64,000 nt of DNA, from contig NZ_CP009283.1 of assembly GCF_000758625.1 (NCBI RefSeq), positions 4,661,501 through 4,725,500 of the forward strand. The letters run 5' to 3'. Shown piece by piece: positions 34,884-45,600 of this stretch (its first letter is position 1; each line of letters begins with the position of its first letter). A program made the translations under genes and the position numbers. The DNA is from Paenibacillus sp. FSL R7-0273 (GTDB taxonomy: Bacteria > Bacillota > Bacilli > Paenibacillales > Paenibacillaceae). Under the pieces are notes generated by a model. That model was not told the origin of the DNA. It worked only from the letters and a program-made list of their open reading frames with translations, and ran no database searches.

Positions 34884-35966
34884 TTATTTAGCGTCAGCTA
34901 CGTTGTCTTTTGTAATCTTTTTGTAGGAGATCCATACATATTGGTTGTCTGTGATATCAAAGCCTACGTTATCTTTAGTTGGAGTTTCGCCCTTAGCCAG
35001 CAGAGCTGCAACGGTAATCGCCGCTTTACCCTGGTTATTCGCATCGTTCAGTACCGTTCCGAGCATGGTTCCGTCCTGAAGAGCCTGAACCGCCGGAGCC
35101 GTAGCGTCAACGCCTACTACCGGCATGTATTTGTCGCCAGTGAAGTAGCCTTGTGCTTTCAGAGCTTCGATTGCGCCGAGTGCCATGTCATCGTTGTTAG
35201 CCAGAACTGCTTCGATTTTGTCGCCGTGGGAGCCAAGGAAGGCCGCCATTTTTTCCTGTCCTTTTACGCGGTCCCACATTGCAGTATCTTCAGCCAGCTT
35301 CTCTACCTTAATGCCGGCATCTTCGATAGCCTGGATGGAGAAGGTGGTACGCAGCTCAGCATCCTGGTGGCCCGGTTCGCCTTTGAGCATTACGTACTGC
35401 AGCACGCCGTCGCCGTTTTTGTCAGCTTCAGGGTGAGCTTTCCAGTAGTCAACAATCAGCTGGCCGGACATCGTGCCGGACTCTTCTGCTTTTGCCCCAA
35501 CATAGTAGACCTTATCCCATTTCTTCATATCCTCAGGCAGCGGCTCGCGGTTCAGGAATACTACCGGAATATCAGCAGCCTTTGCTTTATCGATGATTAC
35601 GCCTGCAGCGGTGCGGTCAACCGGGTTGATCAGCATGCCGTCATATTTCTTGGTAACAAACAGGTCAACCTTGTCATTCTGGGTCGGCTGTGAGTTCTGG
35701 CTATCTACGATGTCAACCGTTGCAATGCCCTTTGCCGCTGCATCAATCGCATTACGCACGCCGGTCATGAAGGTATCATCAAACTTGTAAATCGCAACAC
35801 CGACCTTCGGAGTTTCACCGCTGCCGGAGTTACCGGAGTTTGCTGCCGCGTTGCCGGCAGGAGCATTTGTTGCTGCTGTATTGTCAGAGTTGTTATTGCC
35901 GCCGCAGCCTGCCAAAGCAGCACCCAGCAATGCACTGGCTAGTAATACGGAAGTAAGCTTTTTCAT
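34884..35966 (-). CDS. mglB: Galactose/glucose-binding lipoprotein (MglB)
   Basis: This is the 360-residue substrate-binding lipoprotein of the Mgl transporter. The lipobox LAGC puts the lipid anchor at Cys21, followed by a Asn/Ala/Gly/Ser linker. The mature part aligns with E. coli MglB throughout: VGVAIYKFDDTFM, NDKVDLFV, NREPLPEDM, LKGEPGHQDAELRTT, LANNDDMALGAIEAL and VLNDANNQGKAA. The calcium loop of MglB is retained as DKNGDGVLQ with the distal Glu in KIEAV. It is the first gene of mglBAC; a cre-like sequence lies in its upstream region. Confidence 0.94.
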   Translation of the reverse strand: MKKLTSVLLASALLGAALAGCGGNNNSDNTAATNAPAGNAAANSGNSGSGETPKVGVAIYKFDDTFMTGVRNAIDAAAKGIATVDIVDSQNSQPTQNDKVDLFVTKKYDGMLINPVDRTAAGVIIDKAKAADIPVVFLNREPLPEDMKKWDKVYYVGAKAEESGTMSGQLIVDYWKAHPEADKNGDGVLQYVMLKGEPGHQDAELRTTFSIQAIEDAGIKVEKLAEDTAMWDRVKGQEKMAAFLGSHGDKIEAVLANNDDMALGAIEALKAQGYFTGDKYMPVVGVDATAPAVQALQDGTMLGTVLNDANNQGKAAITVAALLAKGETPTKDNVGFDITDNQYVWISYKKITKDNVADAK

Positions 35967-36042
35967 AATTTAATGACCTCCTGGTGATGTTTCTTTATTA
36001 GTGTGTCCGTGTGTCTCAGGCACAACCTTATTATGCCTTACG

Positions 36043-36057
36043 TGAAAACGGTTGCGA
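36043..36057. promoter_or_regulatory. Candidate cre site upstream of mglB
   Basis: TGAAAACGGTTGCG at 36043-36056 matches the catabolite-responsive consensus TGNAARCGNWWWCA except near the right end. It lies about 75-90 bases upstream of the mglB start. CcpA control of a sugar transporter is expected in Bacillota. Confidence 0.45.
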
Positions 36058-36105
36058 ATATAAAATCCTACTGTCTTTTATGAAAATTCTCATGTTATAA
36101 AAATC

Positions 36106-37131
36106 CTACTTTACGAACGGAAACAGCAGCTTCTGGTTCTCAGGGTAGAGCATATTGTCCAGATCAATCAGCTTGGTTCCTGTATCTACGCGCTCCGGCA
36201 CATCTATTCCCTGCAGCAGCTCTACTGCATATTTCACGGCGAGATAGCCGTTGCTGAACGGATTCTGGATGACGGTAGCCTGAACAGTACCGTTCTGCAG
36301 CAGCTCCAGCATGGAGGGCGAGCTGTCAAAGGCGACCATTTTAATAATATTATCTAGACCCTGGCTCTGAATAACCTTGCCTGCTCCCTGCGAGGCCGTT
36401 TCGTTCAGTGTAGCAATGCCCCGCAGTCCGGGGTGCTTCTCCAGCATTTGCCGGGTCAGCTCTTCGGCTTCGGTCGTATTGGATGAGGTATACGAAATCT
36501 GCACCACATGAATGTTCGGATAACGGGCGGCATAGTTAAGAAACCCCTTTTCCCGCTCATCCGCATCCCTTGCCCCGTAATCTATCGAACCACTCTCCTG
36601 CTGACCGTTCAGGGACGCGCTGGTAAAGTTAAGAATACCGATCTCACCGGTGCCGTTCAGCAGCGTTATCAGGCGTTCAGCAGATTTCTGGCCGGCCTCA
36701 TAGCCGTTAGAGCCTACATAGGACCGCACCTTGGCAGAGCCGACTTCGGCATCAACTGAAATAACCGGTATTTTGGAATAAGCAGCCTGGTCAACCACCT
36801 GGGCTAATCCCATATAGCTGCTCGCTGCCAGAATGATTGCATCCGCGTGCTGGCTGATCGAATCCTCGACCATGGCCACCTGCTCATCAATCATGCTCTC
36901 CGAATCCGGTGCCTTGAAGGTCAGATTGACATTGAACTCCTTGGCGGCCGCTTCCGCGCCCAGCTTGACCGTATTCCAGTAATCACCCTTGTTCATTTTG
37001 ACGATCATATGGATATTGCGCGTGTTTTTGGTGTTGATATATACAGGTGACGAATTAAAAAAGCAGGAGGTCACCGATAGCCAGACCAGCGCACACATCA
37101 GCACTGTCAGCAATATACGTGTTATTTTCAT
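36106..37131 (-). CDS. Sugar-sensing lipoprotein (periplasmic-binding-protein-like receptor of the TCS)
   Basis: This is a 341-residue type I sugar-binding protein, with lipobox SVTSC (anchor at Cys23), so it sits on the outer face of the membrane. It has the two-lobed fold of the ribose/galactose binding family (IILAASSYMGLAQVVDQA, IPVISVDAEVGS, YVGSNGYEAGQKSAERL, GIATLNETASQGAG, VAFDSSPSMLELLQNGTVQA). It is divergent from MglB and lacks its calcium loop. Its start overlaps the histidine kinase stop (ATGA), so it is made together with the kinase. It probably binds sugar and modulates the kinase rather than serving transport. Confidence 0.85.
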   Translation of the reverse strand: MKITRILLTVLMCALVWLSVTSCFFNSSPVYINTKNTRNIHMIVKMNKGDYWNTVKLGAEAAAKEFNVNLTFKAPDSESMIDEQVAMVEDSISQHADAIILAASSYMGLAQVVDQAAYSKIPVISVDAEVGSAKVRSYVGSNGYEAGQKSAERLITLLNGTGEIGILNFTSASLNGQQESGSIDYGARDADEREKGFLNYAARYPNIHVVQISYTSSNTTEAEELTRQMLEKHPGLRGIATLNETASQGAGKVIQSQGLDNIIKMVAFDSSPSMLELLQNGTVQATVIQNPFSNGYLAVKYAVELLQGIDVPERVDTGTKLIDLDNMLYPENQKLLFPFVK

Positions 37132-38957
37132 GATGATTCCTCCCCTCCTTCCTCAACTGCCCTGCTGCTGACTGCCGGAAAAACAATGGTCACGATGGTC
37201 CCTTCCTCCAGCTCACTTTCGAAGGTAAGCCCGAATTCGCGGCCGTAATAGAGGCTGATCCGTTCATTTACATTTCGTACCCCGACACCCGAGCCGCTGC
37301 CGGTTTTGCCGCTTTTAACGCCGCCGCTGAGGATAGTATTCAATGTCTCCCTGGACATGCCGATTCCGTTATCGCTGACCCTGATTACAATCAGACCATC
37401 CTGCAGCTCGGCAGTAATCAGCACCAGCCCCTCGTCCGGCGACATTTCAATCCCGTGATACAGGGCATTCTCGACAATCGGCTGCAAAATCAGCTTGATG
37501 GTCTGAAGCTGAAGCACCTCGTCCTGCGCTTTGATCTCAAAGCAGAATTTATTCTTGAAGCGGAAGCTCTGGATCACCAGATAATGGCGGATATGATCGA
37601 GCTCCTCCTGCACCGTAATGATGTTATTTCCTTTGCTCAGACTGATCCGGAAAAACTTCGAGAGTGACTGGATCATCGTGATGACCTCATCATTTTTGCC
37701 GCGCTCAGCCAGCCGGACGACAGAATTCAGCGTATTGTACAAAAAGTGGGGATTAATCTGCGATTGCAGCACCTCAAGCTCGCCTTTGCGTTTCGTCTCC
37801 TGCTCATAGATAATCTGGTCCATCAGCTGGCGGATCCGCTGCAGCATCAGATTAAAGCGCCTCGACAGCTGCTCCACCTCATAAGCGCCGCTAACGTTAA
37901 TAGGTGTATTCAGATCCCCTTCACCCACCTGCTTGACCGTGCGCTCCAGCTTCCGGATCGGACTTGCAATCAGCCAGGACAGGAAGACGGAAACAGCGAT
38001 AACACAGAGAATGACGACAGCGAGGAACCAGATCAGGAACTGGTTGAGATCCCGCTTGGTGGTTACAATCTCATCGTAGTAAGCAACACCGACGATTTTC
38101 CACCCGGTCTCCTCCACGGTACGCACCGTAATAAACCGTTTCTCCCCGGTGGATTCATCCAGATAGCTCCGGTAAGCATACTCAAGAACCGGCTCCACAT
38201 TCTCATACTTCAGGCCGGCATAGATCAGCTGCTGCTGCGGATGATAGACGATATTGCCCAGGGGGTCGAGGATATAGGCATATCCACGCTTGCCGAGCTT
38301 TACCTGGCGGCTAAGCTGGTCAATCGTCCGGAAGTTAAAATCAATCAGCAAAATACCGGACTTCAGCTCCCCGTTCTGCTTGTACTGGATCATTTTGCTG
38401 ATGGAGACGACCCATGTATATTTCCCTTTGAACAAATTCTGGATATGCGGTGCGGAATAGGAGATGTCCGGCGTTTTCTGGGCGCTGGTGAACCAGCTCT
38501 GGCTCTGGAGCTGCGTATTCAGCCGCATCTTTTGCCCGGGAGTACCAACCACATACTGGCCCTGGGGAGTAAAAACAGCCACAGACACCAGATCCTCACG
38601 GCTGCTCATCAGCGTATCCATGCGTTCATTAAGCAGAGGCGAATCAATGGATGCGCTGGTGGTAATCTGCTTCTCAGCCGTATCAAAGATATTGCCCATT
38701 CCCTTCACGTACAGCTCCAGGTTGTAATTCACCTGCTCAATAATCTGCTGCATGTTCAGGTTCGCATTCTCCTCCGCTGTCTTGGCAAATTTGCTGTACA
38801 GCATAAAAGCGACAATGACCGCTACAAGAACGGCCACTGTCGTGAAGGATAACGTTATTATCAGCTGGATGCTGCGCAGCTTAGCCGAGAGGCGCAGCCG
38901 GCCGCGCTGGCCGGGCTGCGGACGCAGCGGGAAGAAGTCCGCCTTGCTTTTGTTCAT
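37128..38957 (-). CDS. YesM-type sensor histidine kinase
   Basis: This is a 609-residue membrane kinase. An N-terminal helix (about 33-55) precedes a large extracellular Cache-type sensor domain (about 60-300), a second helix (about 305-325) and a HAMP domain. A His_kinase domain follows with the IQ/INPHFLYNTLNSV phospho-histidine motif, and an ATPase domain has IVENALYHGIE and DNGIGMSRE with GVGVRNVNERI. Three bases separate it from the response regulator gene upstream and it overlaps the receptor gene downstream. It is predicted to sense galactose or glucose together with the receptor and to phosphorylate the AraC-type regulator. Confidence 0.9.
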   Translation of the reverse strand: MNKSKADFFPLRPQPGQRGRLRLSAKLRSIQLIITLSFTTVAVLVAVIVAFMLYSKFAKTAEENANLNMQQIIEQVNYNLELYVKGMGNIFDTAEKQITTSASIDSPLLNERMDTLMSSREDLVSVAVFTPQGQYVVGTPGQKMRLNTQLQSQSWFTSAQKTPDISYSAPHIQNLFKGKYTWVVSISKMIQYKQNGELKSGILLIDFNFRTIDQLSRQVKLGKRGYAYILDPLGNIVYHPQQQLIYAGLKYENVEPVLEYAYRSYLDESTGEKRFITVRTVEETGWKIVGVAYYDEIVTTKRDLNQFLIWFLAVVILCVIAVSVFLSWLIASPIRKLERTVKQVGEGDLNTPINVSGAYEVEQLSRRFNLMLQRIRQLMDQIIYEQETKRKGELEVLQSQINPHFLYNTLNSVVRLAERGKNDEVITMIQSLSKFFRISLSKGNNIITVQEELDHIRHYLVIQSFRFKNKFCFEIKAQDEVLQLQTIKLILQPIVENALYHGIEMSPDEGLVLITAELQDGLIVIRVSDNGIGMSRETLNTILSGGVKSGKTGSGSGVGVRNVNERISLYYGREFGLTFESELEEGTIVTIVFPAVSSRAVEEGGEESS

Positions 38958-38960
38958 CGT

Positions 38961-40610
38961 TTATCCTCCCCGGGAGCTGTTCTTATACTCTTTGGGCGAC
39001 TGCCCGTATTTTTTGCGGAAGCAGAAGCTGAAGTAATTTGGATCGGAGAAGCCGATTTTTTCGGCAATTTCAAACGCCTTCAGCTCTGTGGAGCGGAGCA
39101 GCTCCTTGGCCGCCTCCAGGCGGATCTGCAGCAGATAGCTGACAAAGGTCATTTTCATTTCTTTTTTAAAAATACTGCTGAAATAGCCGGTGCTGATGTG
39201 CAGATGCTGACAGACCCGGCCGATGGAAATATCAGATTCCTCATAATGGCTGCGGATATAATCCTTGGCCTGATCCATCAGCTGCTTGTAGCTGGACTGG
39301 CGCTCCGAGGCGATGGAGTCCATCAGCCGGGTACAAATCCTGATTATCCATTCCTTGGCTTCACCCATATTGTTGAACTTATGCAATTCCGACAGCGTGG
39401 ACAAGCCGGGACCGATGAAATCAGCCGCTTCACTGCCCGACTCCCTGGCTACACGCAGGATAGACGTAATAATCTCAAGTAAAAAGATCTGATAATCCTG
39501 GGTCGAGACCTGTGCCGTATCCAGGCCGCCGAACAGCTCGTCCACCACCTGCTTCAGCTCCTGAACGGTACCCAGCTTAATCGTACGGATCAGCGACTGC
39601 TGGGTCAGCTCATCAAAGGCAGGCAGCTGGTGTGCTCTGGACTCGACATCCTCAATCCAGATTACTCTGTTATTGCCGAGTATGAGCCGGTAATCCAGCG
39701 CCTGCACCGCATCCGCAAAGGAATTGAACAGCATGCCGGCAGACCGGCAGACCGTGCCTGCCCCGGCCGTCACCGTCAGCTTGAGATAACGCTGCACGTT
39801 CTGGCGGATCTCTTCAAGAACCGTTAATGTACTGCCTGTGATTTCGGCTTCATCAGCCGCCTGACTCGCTGACAGAAGCACAACATCATCCCGGTGAATG
39901 AATACTCTGCCGAAGGCATGCTTCTGGCATATCTCCTCGGCGATATTCAGGATGGCAAACAGCTGGAGATTATGGTCCCCGGTGTCCCGCAGCGAGATAT
40001 GCCGGCCGGCTGCCGCCCCCTCCTGCTCCCCGGAATGAATATAGTCAATGCTGATGACCGAGGCCTGGAACTGCCTTCCTGCAAGATCAATGCTATACTC
40101 AGAGCTTTTATCACTGATCTCCTGCAGCGGCAGCCGGCGGGATACGAGCGAGGAGAGGAACTGCTCCCGCAGCACGGGCAGGCTTTTACGGTAATGCTCG
40201 CTGAGGACATATATATTCTCCTTCTCGGCGATTTCAGCTTCAATGGCTGTCCTTACCTTCAGCAGCACATCAATCAGCTCCTGTGATGAGAACGGTTTCA
40301 AAATATATTCATCAATCTGCAGCTTGATCGCCTTCTGGGCGTATTCAAATTCATCAAAGCCGGTCAGAATGATGATCTTCGTATTAGGGTGACGGCTGCG
40401 GATCCACTCGGCCAGCTGCAGGCCGTTCATAAACGGCATCTGGATGTCTGTTACGACTACGTCCGGCATATGGCGGTCCACTGCCTCAGCCGCTTCCCGG
40501 CCGTTCTCTGCCTGCTCAACCACCTCAAAGCCGTATTGCTCCCAGTCGATCTGGGCGATTATCCCTTCCCGTACATCCTCTTCATCTTCGGCAAGAATCA
40601 GTTTATACAT
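38961..40610 (-). CDS. YesN-type response regulator (receiver plus AraC-type HTH)
   Basis: This is a 549-residue regulator. The N-terminal receiver domain has AEDEEDVREG, phosphoacceptor Asp55 in VVTDIQMPFMNG and the Lys in DEYILKPF. A long middle region of about 300 residues is typical of this class. A C-terminal AraC-family pair of helix-turn-helices follows (ISIGRVCQHLHISTGYFSSIFK and FEIAEKIGFSDPNYFSFCFRKKYGQSPKEYK). It is the first gene of a unit with kinase and receptor, followed by mglBAC on the same strand. The most likely target is the mglB promoter. Confidence 0.9.
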   Translation of the reverse strand: MYKLILAEDEEDVREGIIAQIDWEQYGFEVVEQAENGREAAEAVDRHMPDVVVTDIQMPFMNGLQLAEWIRSRHPNTKIIILTGFDEFEYAQKAIKLQIDEYILKPFSSQELIDVLLKVRTAIEAEIAEKENIYVLSEHYRKSLPVLREQFLSSLVSRRLPLQEISDKSSEYSIDLAGRQFQASVISIDYIHSGEQEGAAAGRHISLRDTGDHNLQLFAILNIAEEICQKHAFGRVFIHRDDVVLLSASQAADEAEITGSTLTVLEEIRQNVQRYLKLTVTAGAGTVCRSAGMLFNSFADAVQALDYRLILGNNRVIWIEDVESRAHQLPAFDELTQQSLIRTIKLGTVQELKQVVDELFGGLDTAQVSTQDYQIFLLEIITSILRVARESGSEAADFIGPGLSTLSELHKFNNMGEAKEWIIRICTRLMDSIASERQSSYKQLMDQAKDYIRSHYEESDISIGRVCQHLHISTGYFSSIFKKEMKMTFVSYLLQIRLEAAKELLRSTELKAFEIAEKIGFSDPNYFSFCFRKKYGQSPKEYKNSSRGG

Positions 40611-40842
40611 GCTTCACCCTTCTTTGGTTTACCCATATAGTTTTATCCGGTTTATCGTTATATTAACATGCCTGAAACAGAGCGCCTTAGTGAAAAATGG
40701 GCACAGGCTGTTTCGTTTCCCCGCATTTTTGTTTAAAACAAATAAGTCTGCTAATATCGGCGGGATTTCACTATAATATTAGTCTGGCCGTCTGGCAAGG
40801 GTCAACTCAAATAATCCTTACAGCCGGAATAGCTGCAGAAAC

Positions 40843-40872
40843 AAAAAAAACCATCCCGTAGCTCCGGGATGG
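40843..40872 (-). terminator. Intrinsic terminator of the purT-GNAT unit
   Basis: On the minus strand CCATCCCG pairs with CGGGATGG around a 6-base loop and is followed by eight T. Confidence 0.85.
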
Positions 40873-40893
40873 GGATGATTGCACGTATAAGAT

Positions 40894-41358
40894 TTAGACC
40901 AGGGCCTTGCTGAAGCGGTAGCCTGCGCTTTTTTCGAACCCGATATGACGGTAAAACGCATGAGCCGGCGCGCGTTCCACGCGGTTGCCGCTTCTGAGAA
41001 ACAGCTGGCAGCAGCCCTTTTGGCGGGCCCAGTCCTCTGCGGCAGCGACCAGTCTTTTGCCAAGTCCGTTGCCTCTAAGCTCCTCTGATACGATCAGTGC
41101 GGTAATCTCCGTAATGCAGTCTGCCTGCTTGTAATAGGATTTCACCTGATGAAGATCAATCATACCCACAACCTCATTGTCCAGCTCAGCAACCATTGTG
41201 CAGTGGAACGGATCATGCTCCATGCCTTCCATTCTCTCTTTCATCACGCTAAGCGTTGTCGGATAGCCGAATTCACGCAAAAGAGCGGTGACTCTCTCCA
41301 GATCACATTCACTCCATTTGCGAATTTGCAGTACCTGCTCCTGAGTACTACTGTTCAT
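40894..41358 (-). CDS. GNAT-family N-acetyltransferase
   Basis: This is an acetyltransferase of about 154 residues with the GNAT fold. A central strand-loop-helix has [27 protein letters not shown], where the R/Q-x-x-G-x-G/A acetyl-CoA loop is RGNGLG, and the C-terminal [12 protein letters not shown] block is present. The substrate is unknown. The ATG at 41358 is chosen because GGAGG lies nine bases ahead; an ATG six bases earlier is only three bases from that site. The gene overlaps the end of purT by eleven bases, so translation is coupled. No functional link to purine synthesis is evident. Confidence 0.85.
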   Translation of the reverse strand: MNSSTQEQVLQIRKWSECDLERVTALLREFGYPTTLSVMKERMEGMEHDPFHCTMVAELDNEVVGMIDLHQVKSYYKQADCITEITALIVSEELRGNGLGKRLVAAAEDWARQKGCCQLFLRSGNRVERAPAHAFYRHIGFEKSAGYRFSKALV

Positions 41359-42538
41359 CCTCATATACCTCCACTTTTAGCATAGACGCCGCCTGTTTGG
41401 CTGCCGTCCGCGCGATATTCACATCTTCCGCAGCACTTAACGTTACTGCCATCCGCCGTCCGTGACGGATTTCAGGCTTACCGAATACCCTTACCTGTGT
41501 GCGCGGCAGTGCCAGCGCCTCACCGATACCGGAGATTGTAAAGGCTTGTCCTTCAGCCTCCGCTTTCAGGGTAGCCGATGCCCCCGGCGTGATAAGCGTT
41601 ACCGAGTCCAGCGGAAATCCAAGAATGGCTCTGACATGCAGAGCAAATTCCGATAAATCCTGTGTAATCATAGTGACCATCCCCGTATCATGAGGCCGCG
41701 GCGACACTTCGCTGAACAGCACTCCCTGATCCGTCAAAAACAGCTCCACTCCGAAAATGCCCAGCCCGCCAAGCTGATCGGTTACCGCAAGGGCAATGGC
41801 TTGTGCTTCAGCCAGCTGCTCCCCGCTCATCTGATGCGGCTGCCAGGATTCGACATAATCGCCGTCCTTCTGGATGTGGCCGATCGGCGGACAGAATACA
41901 GTCCCGCTTACCGTCCGCACCGTCAGCAGAGTGATTTCACTTTCAAACGTTACAAAGCCTTCAACAATGACGCGGGTTCCTTTGGCACGTGCGCCTTCAA
42001 GCGCAATGTTCCAGCAGGCTTCCGCATCCTCCGGCTGTCTGCAGATGCTCTGCCCTTTACCCGAGGAGCTCATGATCGGCTTAATGACACAAGGTGTGCC
42101 AAGCTCCTCAAGCGCTGCGCGCAGCTCTTCCAGACTGTCGGCAAAGCGGTAAGGGGCCGTCTTAAGTCCCAGCTCCTCGGCGGCAAGCCTGCGGATGCCC
42201 TCACGGTCCATCGTCAGACGGGCTGCACGGGCGGTAGGAACAACGTTGAAGCCTTCCTCCTCCAGCTCCAGCAGTGCATGTGTGGCAATCGCTTCAATCT
42301 CCGGCACAATCAGATCCGGCTGTTCCTTGCGGATCAGCGCTTTGAGCGCGTCTGCGTCCAGCATATCGATGACATACGAACGGTGGGCAACGCCCATCGC
42401 AGGAGCATCCGGATAACGGTCTACAGCTACGGTCTCTACGCCAAGGCGCTGAGCTTCAATAATGACTTCTTTACCCAATTCTCCGCTGCCCAGGAGCAGC
42501 AGCTTACGGCTTCGGGCTGAAAAGGGAGCTCCCCACAT
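41348..42538 (-). CDS. purT: Formate-dependent GAR transformylase (PurT)
   Basis: This is a 396-residue ATP-grasp enzyme that makes formyl-GAR from GAR, formate and ATP in purine synthesis, independent of folate. Strong identity to E. coli PurT is visible: [87 protein letters not shown] and [12 protein letters not shown]. No purine riboswitch or clear PurR box is seen in the 148 bases upstream. It stands apart from a pur cluster. Confidence 0.95.
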   Translation of the reverse strand: MWGAPFSARSRKLLLLGSGELGKEVIIEAQRLGVETVAVDRYPDAPAMGVAHRSYVIDMLDADALKALIRKEQPDLIVPEIEAIATHALLELEEEGFNVVPTARAARLTMDREGIRRLAAEELGLKTAPYRFADSLEELRAALEELGTPCVIKPIMSSSGKGQSICRQPEDAEACWNIALEGARAKGTRVIVEGFVTFESEITLLTVRTVSGTVFCPPIGHIQKDGDYVESWQPHQMSGEQLAEAQAIALAVTDQLGGLGIFGVELFLTDQGVLFSEVSPRPHDTGMVTMITQDLSEFALHVRAILGFPLDSVTLITPGASATLKAEAEGQAFTISGIGEALALPRTQVRVFGKPEIRHGRRMAVTLSAAEDVNIARTAAKQAASMLKVEVYEDEQ

Positions 42539-42686
42539 TGTCGGTTCAACCTCTTTCGCAAATTTGTCTGCTGATTTTCAAGGTTTCTGTAAACGGACAG
42601 CAGTTTCATTGTAAATTTCCAGGCTTCTTTATTTTCTTCCATCAGCCGTTAATTTGCAAGTGTTCTTCGACATTTTCCTACAATCT

Positions 42687-45600
42687 TCACAGAACTTTAT
42701 TTAAAAGCCCGTCGAAATTTTGCTCCAGATGCTGCAGCCGGGTGACAACTCCACTCCAGTGCTCTGCTGAATCACCTCCTTTCAGCAGCTCTGCCATAGC
42801 TTCCTCGCGTTCATGCAGCGCTTCCCGCAGCCTGTCTGCGGCCTGTGCCAGCGCGGTGTTCACAGCATTGGCGTAACAATCGAGCAGGACCTGCTGCTCC
42901 GCTTCCGCCGCCCGGGTGAGCGACTCCTTCAGCAGCGGCTCGGCAGCGGCCCGCAGCTCTGTACGGCCCGGCCCTTCAAAAAAGTGGCGCGGCGACTTAA
43001 AGCGGCTCCAGAAGCCGGGCCAGTCGAGCGGGGCCAGCACCGCCTCCAGCTTATCCGGCGCAGCCCAGCGCTCCTGCAGCTGAAGCTCACGGCCGGACAG
43101 GGCCAGCTCCTCTGCAGCTGCCAGTGCAGCCTGCCTGACCAGCCGCACTCCGGCCGCTTCCAGCCGCAGCGTGGTTGCCCACAATTCCTGCTCCAGCTCC
43201 CGCTGCAGCGTGCGTTCCAGCTCCCGGCCGCAGGCGGTGAAGATGTCCTTGAGATTACGCGCGTCCTCACGCAGCAGGGACGGGTGGAACGATTCCTGAA
43301 AATAGCTTCCCAGCGCAAACCCGATCCGCTGGCGCACATGATAGATCAGCTCTTCCCCTTCACGCCGCAGGTCGCGGGCAGGCCGTTCTTCCGCAGCCAG
43401 CAGGGCCAGACGCTGAGCGGCTGCTTCTTTGCGCGCCTGCAGCTCCTGCATGCCCGCTTCCCGCCTGCCCGCCTCCGCTGCCGCCAGCTCCTGCCATTCC
43501 TCGGCCCTTTGCCTCACTGAGGTGAGGCTGTCCCGGGCGGCATTCAGCGACAGCTGCGGCAGCTCGCCGCCGGCGAACTGCGCCAGCGCCTCCTCAAAGC
43601 TGCCAAAGCGCGAGGCTTCATACCGCTGAGGCCCCATTCCTGTTTTGCCCTCCAGGGCCAGCAGGCTGGACAGGGCAAAGATTCGCGGTGCGGTCAGCCC
43701 GCCGGCCCGCAGATTCCGGGTCACATGCCCTTTGACCTCCTCCAGCTCCTCCTCGCTGCCTGCCAGATCAGAGGCATTGATGATGAAGAACATTTTATCC
43801 AGGGCGAAGCTGTCCTTGATCCGGCCAAGCTGGGCCAGCAGGCCGCGGTCCGCCTTCGAAAACGCATGATTATAATAAGTCACGAAGCAGATGGCATCGG
43901 CATTCTTCATGTAACCAAAGGTCACGCCGGTATGGCGCGCATGCAGGGAATCTGCACCCGGCGTATCGACCAGCACGATGCCGCTTGCGGTAAGTGGACA
44001 GTCATAATACAGATCCGTCTCCTGAATGAAGCAGGCCCTCGTCTCGTCCGCGACCAGGCTGCGGTATTCCTGCAGACCGACAGTCCGGACGTTGCCGAGC
44101 AGCCCTTCCGCCTGCTGCCAGCCTGCCGCTGCCGCCCGCAGAAAGCCGATATGCGGCAGCGCCGACGGATGCAGGCCGCCGGCCTGCAGGCTGACCGCAG
44201 CAGTGGTCCATGTCTCACGCTGCGGCTGCGGGAGCTGCAGTACCCCGAAGGAATGGACAATGTCATCCCAGAATTCCTCCGGCGACTTCATGGTAATAAC
44301 GGCATCCCCGTGCCGGTACCCGCCCTCCGGCGCAAGAATGCGCCCGACGGCCGCTGTTGCGGGATGCGGAGACACAGGCAGCACGTCTTCGCCCAGCAGG
44401 GCGTTGGCGAAGGAGGACTTGCCGGCGCTGAACGCTCCGAACAGCGCCAGCGTAAAGCGGCCGCCGGAGAGGTCCTCCGCCCGCGCCGCCAGACTGCGCG
44501 CTGCCGAGGCCATCGCCGGCTCGCCGCGCAGCAGCTCCGCCGCAGCGTCCAGCACCGCTGCGGCCTGCCCCAGCCGGCGGCGCCCGCCCGCCGGCCCTTC
44601 CGCCGCCGGAGAGGCCGGGGCGGCGGAAGGGCCGGCCGCGGCGCTGTGCCGCGGCCGTGCTTCACGCGGCGCTGCCTCCGGCGCGGCCGCGTAGGCTCTG
44701 GCCCTCACCTCCGGCAGGGAGCCGGGGGTGAGGGCGCGGCGCTGCGGCAGCAGCGCCGCAAGGGCTGCCGCGCGGGCCTCCGCCGCGCGGTCAAGGGCCG
44801 CTAGCGCAGCGGCGGCCTCCGCCTGGCGCAGCAAGGCGGCTTCGCGGCGCGCGAGGGCACCGCGCCGCTCCCCGATGAGCGGCGGCAGCTTCGCCAGCAG
44901 CTCATCGCCGCCGGCGAGCGCAGCGCGGCGGTACTGCGCTTTGATTTCTGCCGCAAGGGTGCGGCAGAAATTGAGCAGCGCCTCGCCGCTGCCGGAGGTT
45001 CCCGGCTTCACCTGACCCGCGAGCCACTCGCGGCTCACCGCCGGGAGGCTGTCCTTCAGCCGGGTTTCTGCCCCGTCCTCCCAGACATCCAGGCCTTCGG
45101 CCCATTCACGCACCGCCTGCAGAAGGTGCCAGTCCAGCTGGCCGGAGATTTCCCGGCTCTGCAGCCCGTGCCAGGCATCTAGGCGCTTCTGCTGCTCCTT
45201 CTCCCGCTTGGCCGCGGTGAACAGGAGTCCGCGCCGGAATCCGGGGGCAAGGCTCTCCACATAAGCGCCGGCGGCCTCCCTGACATCCGCAGGCGTCAGA
45301 TTGCTGTTGCCAAGCAGCGCATCAACCCCGCTCCGCAGATTGTGCCTTGCCTCTTCCGGCAGCCCTGCAAGAGCCTCCTGCTCCAGCGCCAATGCCTTAA
45401 GTGCTGCCTCTACCTCTGCTACATCCGCTCCCTGCGTCACTTCCTCCAGCTGCTCCCGCTGCTCATGCTGCTCTTCCGCAAAAACGGTTACCAGTGTGTC
45501 TGCAATATGACGGGCTGACCGGGACAGGCTATATTGCAGAAGCTCCTCACGCCGGTCCAGCAGTGCTGCAATCAGCTCTAACAGCTCCTTCCACTGATTA

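Noticed and set aside
37746..38852. 368-codon plus-strand frame opposite the YesM-type kinase
   Set aside because: It is a shadow of a well-supported kinase with all its motifs on the other strand; no start signals.
42539..42686. Purine riboswitch or PurR box upstream of purT
   Set aside because: The 148-base gap lacks both the conserved riboswitch core and a recognisable PurR box pair; only a weak CTGCTG/CAGCAG pairing is seen.
43725..44804. 359-codon plus-strand frame opposite the dynamin gene
   Set aside because: High GC content makes stop codons rare here; the antisense product is Arg/Pro/Gln-rich without any recognisable motif.
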